This document shows positions 5,900-9,464 of a stretch of 9,464 bases of DNA, piece after piece. The stretch is taken from assembly GCA_937891805.1 (NCBI GenBank), contig CALATK010000212.1:1-9464 (forward strand), read 5' to 3'. The translations under genes were made by a program, and so were the position numbers. Under the pieces are notes generated by a model that ran no database searches, had not been told where the DNA came from, and saw only the letters and a list, made by a program, of their open reading frames with translations. The first letter of the stretch is position 1. Each line of letters starts with the position of its first letter. This DNA is from an uncultured Fibrobacter sp. (lineage in GTDB: Bacteria > Fibrobacterota > Fibrobacteria > Fibrobacterales > Fibrobacteraceae).

Positions 5900-7159
5900 A
5901 TGGTTGAAATTATTGATTCTGTATCCAAATACAACTTATGGGGTGGAAATAGCCCGTTTTTGGGCTTTAATCGGCATATTTACCAGGAAAAAGTCATGAA
6001 AAGTGTCGGAAACAACCTGGTCAAGGTTGTTGTCGGGCAGCGTCGTGTCGGAAAGAGTTTCGTTTTGCGGCAGGTCTTGTCGCAAATCGTTGCAGGCGGA
6101 GTCCCTGCCGAAAACACGCTATACATCAACAAGGAATTCCTTGAATTCTCCGCCATAAAATCTGCAGAGGACTTGCAGTCTCTTTACGCTGCTTACAAGA
6201 GCCGGTTTTCGCCCCAAGGCAAGACCTATCTTTTCATTGACGAAATCCAGTATATCGATGGATGGGAAAGATTTGTGAACGCCCGTTCGCAGGATTTTGC
6301 CGAGCCTTGCGAAGTATTTATAAGCGGGTCCAATTCGGATATTCTCTCCGGGGAACTCTCGACCATGCTTTCGGGCCGGTATGTCCGGTTTGAAGTTTTT
6401 CCCTACAGTTTTGACGAGTTTTGCGAGTTGACCGGCAAGCCGCAGGATGCGTCGTCTTTTACGGATTATGTCCAGCATGGGGCCCTGCCCGAACTGTTCA
6501 ACCTTGATTCGGAGGAAATGCGACGGAACTATGTCGAGAGTCTGAAGGATTCCGTGATGCTTCGCGATGTCGTGCAGCGTTACAGAATCAAGGACGCTAC
6601 CCTGCTGAACGATCTTTTTGTCTTTCTTTCGAATAATGCCTCGAACTTGATTTCTTTCACGAATGTGGTCAAGAGCCTTAAGGGGCAAGGGCGGAAAACA
6701 AATTACGAGACTGTCTCGACCTATGCGGGGTATTTGGAAAACGCCTTCTTGATACATTCTTGCCCCCGTTTCAACATTCGTGGCAAGGATTCGCTGTCTG
6801 GTCCCGCCAAATACTACATGAACGATTTTTCGTTCCACAATTACCTGTATGCGGGTTTTGGGTATGGAATGGGTTATCTTTTTGAGAACGCCATTTATCT
6901 GGAACTTCGCAGGCGTGGCTACGATGTGTATGTCGGGGAATTGGATGGGAGCGAGGTCGATTTTGTCGCAATCAAAAACGACGCGCGCATTTACATCCAG
7001 GTAGCCTATAAGATGGACGGTGAGTCGACCATTGCAAGAGAATACGCTCCGCTGGAAAAAATCAGGGACAGTTATCCAAAATTTGTTGTGTCGTTGGATG
7101 AGTTCCGGCTGCCATCGAATAACGGAATTTTGCATGTCCGCCCTTGGGAAATACCTTGA
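5900..7159 (+). CDS. AAA ATPase with DUF4143-type C-terminus, copy B
   Basis: This 419-aa protein is identical at every residue to the one encoded at 2475-3734, with no silent differences seen. Walker A, Walker B and the altered Q-V-A nuclease-like strand are therefore the same. Both copies have intact frames and promoters while the neighbouring toxin genes are dead. Either the duplication is too recent for decay, or the ATPase is the part of the unit under selection. It follows micro-ORF 3 and the hairpin cluster and is followed by an 80-bp gap. Confidence 0.9.
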   Translation: MVEIIDSVSKYNLWGGNSPFLGFNRHIYQEKVMKSVGNNLVKVVVGQRRVGKSFVLRQVLSQIVAGGVPAENTLYINKEFLEFSAIKSAEDLQSLYAAYKSRFSPQGKTYLFIDEIQYIDGWERFVNARSQDFAEPCEVFISGSNSDILSGELSTMLSGRYVRFEVFPYSFDEFCELTGKPQDASSFTDYVQHGALPELFNLDSEEMRRNYVESLKDSVMLRDVVQRYRIKDATLLNDLFVFLSNNASNLISFTNVVKSLKGQGRKTNYETVSTYAGYLENAFLIHSCPRFNIRGKDSLSGPAKYYMNDFSFHNYLYAGFGYGMGYLFENAIYLELRRRGYDVYVGELDGSEVDFVAIKNDARIYIQVAYKMDGESTIAREYAPLEKIRDSYPKFVVSLDEFRLPSNNGILHVRPWEIP

Positions 7160-7204
7160 TTCCCTTGTTCTGTTTTGCTAGGCGAAAATGTCCGTGTCTG
7201 CCTG

Positions 7205-7233
7205 TTGATTCTGGGTAAAAAAATTTATATATT
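7205..7233 (+). promoter_or_regulatory. Promoter of toxin-antitoxin remnant and lipoprotein 4
   Basis: TTGATT (7205-7210), 17 bp, TATATT (7228-7233); the ATG at 7240 lies 6 nt later. It is the same as copy A. Confidence 0.55.
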
Positions 7234-7239
7234 GACGGT

Positions 7240-7614
7240 ATGGCGCAGCCTTTGTCGAAAATCAGCATCCTTGAACCCCTTTGCTGGGATTCAAGCGTGA
7301 GTGCCGAGACGCTCCTTCCCCTGGTGGACGGGACGGTGTCTTCGGTTGGGGGCTTCTCCCGTGAAGCCCTGTTCCTGCGTTCGCTGGAGCGGGTGCCGTG
7401 GCACAACCTGGTAGTGCTGTGGGGCGGGGCGGAAAACTGTGCAAAACTTTATACGGAAAAGGTCCGAAGGGGGCTTCGCAATGGCGACTTCAGACAAAAA
7501 TACGATTTCGCTTTCGGAATTCTACGAGGAGAACCTGTACAGGCTCCAAGATGGAGTTCTGAATATTGTGAAAAACTGCGGCACACCTTTGTATCTGACC
7601 GGTGGAACCATTAG
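7240..7614 (+). pseudogene. Probable antitoxin-side partner, 3' end read through, copy B
   Basis: This is identical to 3815-4189. The reliable part ends near 7479; beyond that the frame runs over the toxin start. Because the defect is shared by both copies, it predates the duplication or was spread by gene conversion. Confidence 0.55.
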
Positions 7615-7775
7615 ATGTTTCCCAGGTCATGCAGGGAATAACGCAGGCTGCGTTTGAGAGTATCAAGTGGAAATGCGGATTGACCTTTGCCGAGTTCAAG
7701 CGGGACATCGATATGATTGCCGCCGACATGCTTTGCCTGAAGGACAACGGCTTGAACGACAGGAGTATGAGATGA
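7481..7775 (+). pseudogene. AbiEii-like nucleotidyltransferase toxin, internal deletion, copy B
   Basis: This has the same N-terminal fragment (to LTGGT, about 7610), the same frameshifted deletion join and the same C-terminal fragment as copy A. It ends at TGA 7773-7775, overlapping the ATG (7772) of lipoprotein 4. The catalytic centre is missing here too, so neither copy can supply active toxin. Confidence 0.65.
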
Positions 7776-9112
7776 AAACGATAAAGAAACTCGGCTTGGT
7801 GAGCGCTGTAGCTTTTGCAATGCTTGTGTTCTCGGCTTGCGATGACTCTTCGTCGGCTAGTTCCGACGAAACCGGTACTTCCAGTTCATCGGTAGAAACT
7901 TCTGATTTGGATGAGTCGTCATCTTCTGTTGACAAGAATTCGTCGGGAAATGAATCTACAGAAAAAGACAAGTCTTCCAGTAGTGTCCAGGGATCTGAAC
8001 CTGTCGAAGTATCAAGTAGTTCCGCGAAAGAAACAAAGAATTCATCTGACTCCAAGAGCTCCAGTTCCATAAAGTCGGGAGATTCTTCTAGCAGCAAGAA
8101 GGATGTATCTAGTTCGTCGGTGAGTTCATCTTCGAGCGAAATTTCCGTATCTTCTTCTAGTTCTAAAGATGTAATGGGGGGACCTTGCCCAAAAGAAGGC
8201 TTAAAGAAAAAAATAGGAGATGAATTCGCCAAATGTGTAGATGGTGTGTGGGTCGTTTATCTTCCTCCCTCATCTAGTTCCGTCGCCCGCAGCAGCAGTA
8301 GCCGAGGCTATGAACCCCTGCCGAGTCCATTGGGTTATAACATGTCTTATGGTGAATATGAAAACACTCGTGATGGAACGAAGTATGCGACCATTGAAAT
8401 AACGAACAAGTACGGCCCGGACAGCGTTCCTAAAATCACTTTTACAGTTTTTGCGCAGAACCTAAAATATCATGAAAAGATAACGCTCGGTGCAAATGAA
8501 CAGGACGATGATACCAAGGTTGAAATGTATTGCTATAACGATAGCGTTGAATATTGTAACGACTGGTGGGGCGGACTCTACCAGTGGGCCGAAATGATGG
8601 CGCTGCCGTATGAGTGCAATAGCAAGAGCTGTGCCGACCGGATAGATCCCGACCGTGATGGTTTCCACCAGGGAATTTGCCCGAACGGTTGGCACTTGAT
8701 TACCGAAAAAGAAATGCTTGCCGTATCCTATGCGACAGGGGAGAGTGGAAATGAGTATTTGGCAAATTCAGTTAGATCAGAGGTCTCGTTTTTAATTGCT
8801 GGGGGAAACAATCAATCAGGAATGAGTGTGATTGCGGCGGGGTTTAGAAAGAATGAAAATAATATCGTGTATAAGGATATTGGGGAGGGAGGGTATTTTC
8901 ATTATCCCAATGAAAGTCGATCTGGTGATGTAAAAGCATGCGGTGCAGGTGGGGTGTTTTCTCATCCATGTGTCCGTGCTTTTGCCTATCATCTCGGACA
9001 AAGGATTGATTATCAGTGTCAGAGGTGTACGCATCTCGTGCGAAATATTGATGAAGAAACGCATCTTCATCTGATGGATGTTTTCTTGATGGATCTTTTC
9101 CTGCTTTTCTAG
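7772..9112 (+). CDS. FISUMP-domain lipoprotein 4, C-terminus replaced at a junction
   Basis: The start at 7772 has AGGAG at 7761-7765. The signal peptide, lipid Cys 23 and linker to residue 108 are identical to lipoprotein 3. The linker then continues as KKDVSSSS, like lipoprotein 2. A Cys-pair module follows (GGPCP...AKCVDGVWVVYLPP, Cys 139 and 155), then a second serine linker (about 167-177). The FISUMP domain begins near 195: VFAQNLK, MYCYNDSVEYC, GGLYQWAEMM, CNSKSC, HQGICPNGWHLI. Normal family sequence runs to about residue 388-392 (near 8940). The expected SVRCVK end is absent. The remaining in-frame residues to TAG 9110-9112 are antisense to a sensor kinase gene, so the last 55 or so codons are not native. 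The real gene is truncated by recombination or by a mis-assembly. The missing Cys would leave one partner unpaired. Confidence 0.8.
   Translation: MKTIKKLGLVSAVAFAMLVFSACDDSSSASSDETGTSSSSVETSDLDESSSSVDKNSSGNESTEKDKSSSSVQGSEPVEVSSSSAKETKNSSDSKSSSSIKSGDSSSSKKDVSSSSVSSSSSEISVSSSSSKDVMGGPCPKEGLKKKIGDEFAKCVDGVWVVYLPPSSSSVARSSSSRGYEPLPSPLGYNMSYGEYENTRDGTKYATIEITNKYGPDSVPKITFTVFAQNLKYHEKITLGANEQDDDTKVEMYCYNDSVEYCNDWWGGLYQWAEMMALPYECNSKSCADRIDPDRDGFHQGICPNGWHLITEKEMLAVSYATGESGNEYLANSVRSEVSFLIAGGNNQSGMSVIAAGFRKNENNIVYKDIGEGGYFHYPNESRSGDVKACGAGGVFSHPCVRAFAYHLGQRIDYQCQRCTHLVRNIDEETHLHLMDVFLMDLFLLF
7841..8167 (+). repeat. Polyserine linker with duplication breakpoint, lipoprotein 4
   Basis: This serine-rich coding sequence is identical to the lipoprotein 3 linker up to 8088. 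From 8081 to 8121 it instead matches lipoprotein 2 (1296-1336) for 41 nt, then diverges again with an additional serine run (about 8150-8166). It reads as a mosaic of two linkers. Confidence 0.75.
8930..8960. other. Junction between lipoprotein 4 and reversed sensor gene
   Basis: FISUMP coding on the plus strand and sensor kinase coding on the minus strand both lose family similarity within this interval, head-on and without an intergenic gap or stop. The exact base cannot be fixed by eye. Confidence 0.6.
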
Positions 9113-9464
9113 CTCAAGCCTGTTTTCTCTCTCCTTGCGCTCTACAATGAAGATATACAGTCCCCAGAGAAGGATGAGAGACAATATTACGAACACTGCA
9201 ATTGCAGTATTTGTCCTGTACCATATTGGTTCTATCTTTATTTCCAGACATGTCGGCGTTTCGTTCCATCTGCCGTCGTTATTCGCTGCCTTCACCTTGA
9301 AGGTATATGTCCCGTGAGGAAGATTGGAGTATGACACACTCCTCTTCTCCATGACTTCATACCACTCCTTGTCATAACCTTCAAGCTTGTATGCGAATGT
9401 GTTGTGCTGCCCGGCCAGGTAATTCGGGACACAGAATTCGAGTGTGAAGGAGTTCTGATGATGT
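8954..9464 (-). CDS. Hybrid two-component sensor fragment (Y_Y_Y, TM, HisKA), partial at both ends
   Basis: On the minus strand the frame is open from the window end to about 8954. It first reads a Y_Y_Y domain (TLEFCVPNYLAG, then YKLEGYDKEWYEV, YSNLPHGTYTFKVKAANNDG and a W near the end). One transmembrane segment follows (AIAVFVILSLILLWGLYIFIV, about 9143-9205), then a charged coiled-coil stretch, then the histidine kinase phospho-acceptor box FFINISHEMRTPLTLI with its His near 9038-9040. This is the order in Bacteroidetes hybrid two-component systems that sense glycans in the periplasm. After DTWMRKH (about 8954) family similarity stops where lipoprotein 4 takes over. An ATG at 9350-9352 is internal, since the Y_Y_Y domain begins before it. 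Such sensors are typical of Bacteroidales rather than Fibrobacter, so the piece is probably foreign. Confidence 0.85.

Larger units (their letters stand above)
5689..8088 (+). repeat. 2.4-kb duplicated unit, copy B
   Basis: This is the second copy of 2265-4663. The two copies are separated by 1025 bp of unique sequence (4664-5688) holding the variable half of lipoprotein 3 and micro-ORF 3. Near-perfect identity, including intergenic DNA and broken genes, means very recent duplication, ongoing gene conversion or an assembly artefact. Confidence 0.9.

Noticed and set aside
2265..8088. The duplicated unit as a transposon or insertion sequence
   Set aside because: I see no transposase, no terminal inverted repeats at its edges and no target-site duplication; its right edge lies inside a coding linker.
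9135..9317. Plus-strand frame of 60 codons near the window end
   Set aside because: It is antisense to the sensor kinase's Y_Y_Y and transmembrane region, which has clear motifs on the minus strand.

Overview
The window most likely comes from a Fibrobacter species (rumen or gut, Fibrobacterota), possibly as a metagenome contig. The main reason is four paralogous lipoproteins with the FISUMP domain (Fibrobacter succinogenes major paralogous domain; TIGR02145 / Pfam Fib_succ_major), each with a long polyserine linker after a CDDSSS lipoprotein start. Codon use is mixed. The 3' halves of some FISUMP genes are AT-rich, while the ATPase and toxin-antitoxin segment is richer in GC at third positions.

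Layout. (1) 1-794 is the 3' part of FISUMP lipoprotein 1, followed by a 30-codon ORF (842-934) ending in a LEPR motif and a short array of 7-bp repeats. (2) 1002-2099 is complete FISUMP lipoprotein 2, again followed by a LEPR micro-ORF (2122-2223) and heptamers. (3) 2265-4663 is the first copy of a 2.4-kb unit. It holds a GC-rich hairpin cluster, an AAA ATPase with a DUF4143-type C-terminus (2475-3734), a decayed AbiEii-like toxin-antitoxin pair (3815-4350), and the signal peptide and serine linker of lipoprotein 3. (4) 4664-5688 is unique: the FISUMP half of lipoprotein 3, a third LEPR micro-ORF (5553-5651) and heptamers. (5) 5689-8088 is the second copy of the unit. I see it as identical to the first except for one loop of one hairpin. 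(6) 8089 to about 8940 is a different FISUMP half (lipoprotein 4), which breaks off before its normal C-terminus. (7) About 8954-9464, on the minus strand, is an internal piece of a Bacteroidetes-style hybrid two-component sensor. It looks foreign and may be an assembly chimera or a recombination join.

How it fits together. The recurring cassette is a surface-type Cys-rich FISUMP lipoprotein, then a Lys-rich micro-peptide ending in I-E-x-LEPR plus 5-6 residues, then a heptamer array. The duplicated unit gives two lipoproteins that are identical over residues 1-108 and different afterwards. The changeover lies in the serine linker, and part of lipoprotein 4's linker matches lipoprotein 2 rather than its sister copy. 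This suggests that the linkers act as recombination joints for swapping exposed domains. The ATPase gene and the toxin-antitoxin remnant each start 6-7 nt after a good -35/-10 promoter, so both may be leaderless. The toxin remnant's stop codon overlaps the lipoprotein start (ATGA), so the dead toxin gene may now serve mainly as a translated leader for the lipoprotein. The most novel candidates are the repeated standalone LEPR micro-ORFs and the linker-bounded cassette duplication.
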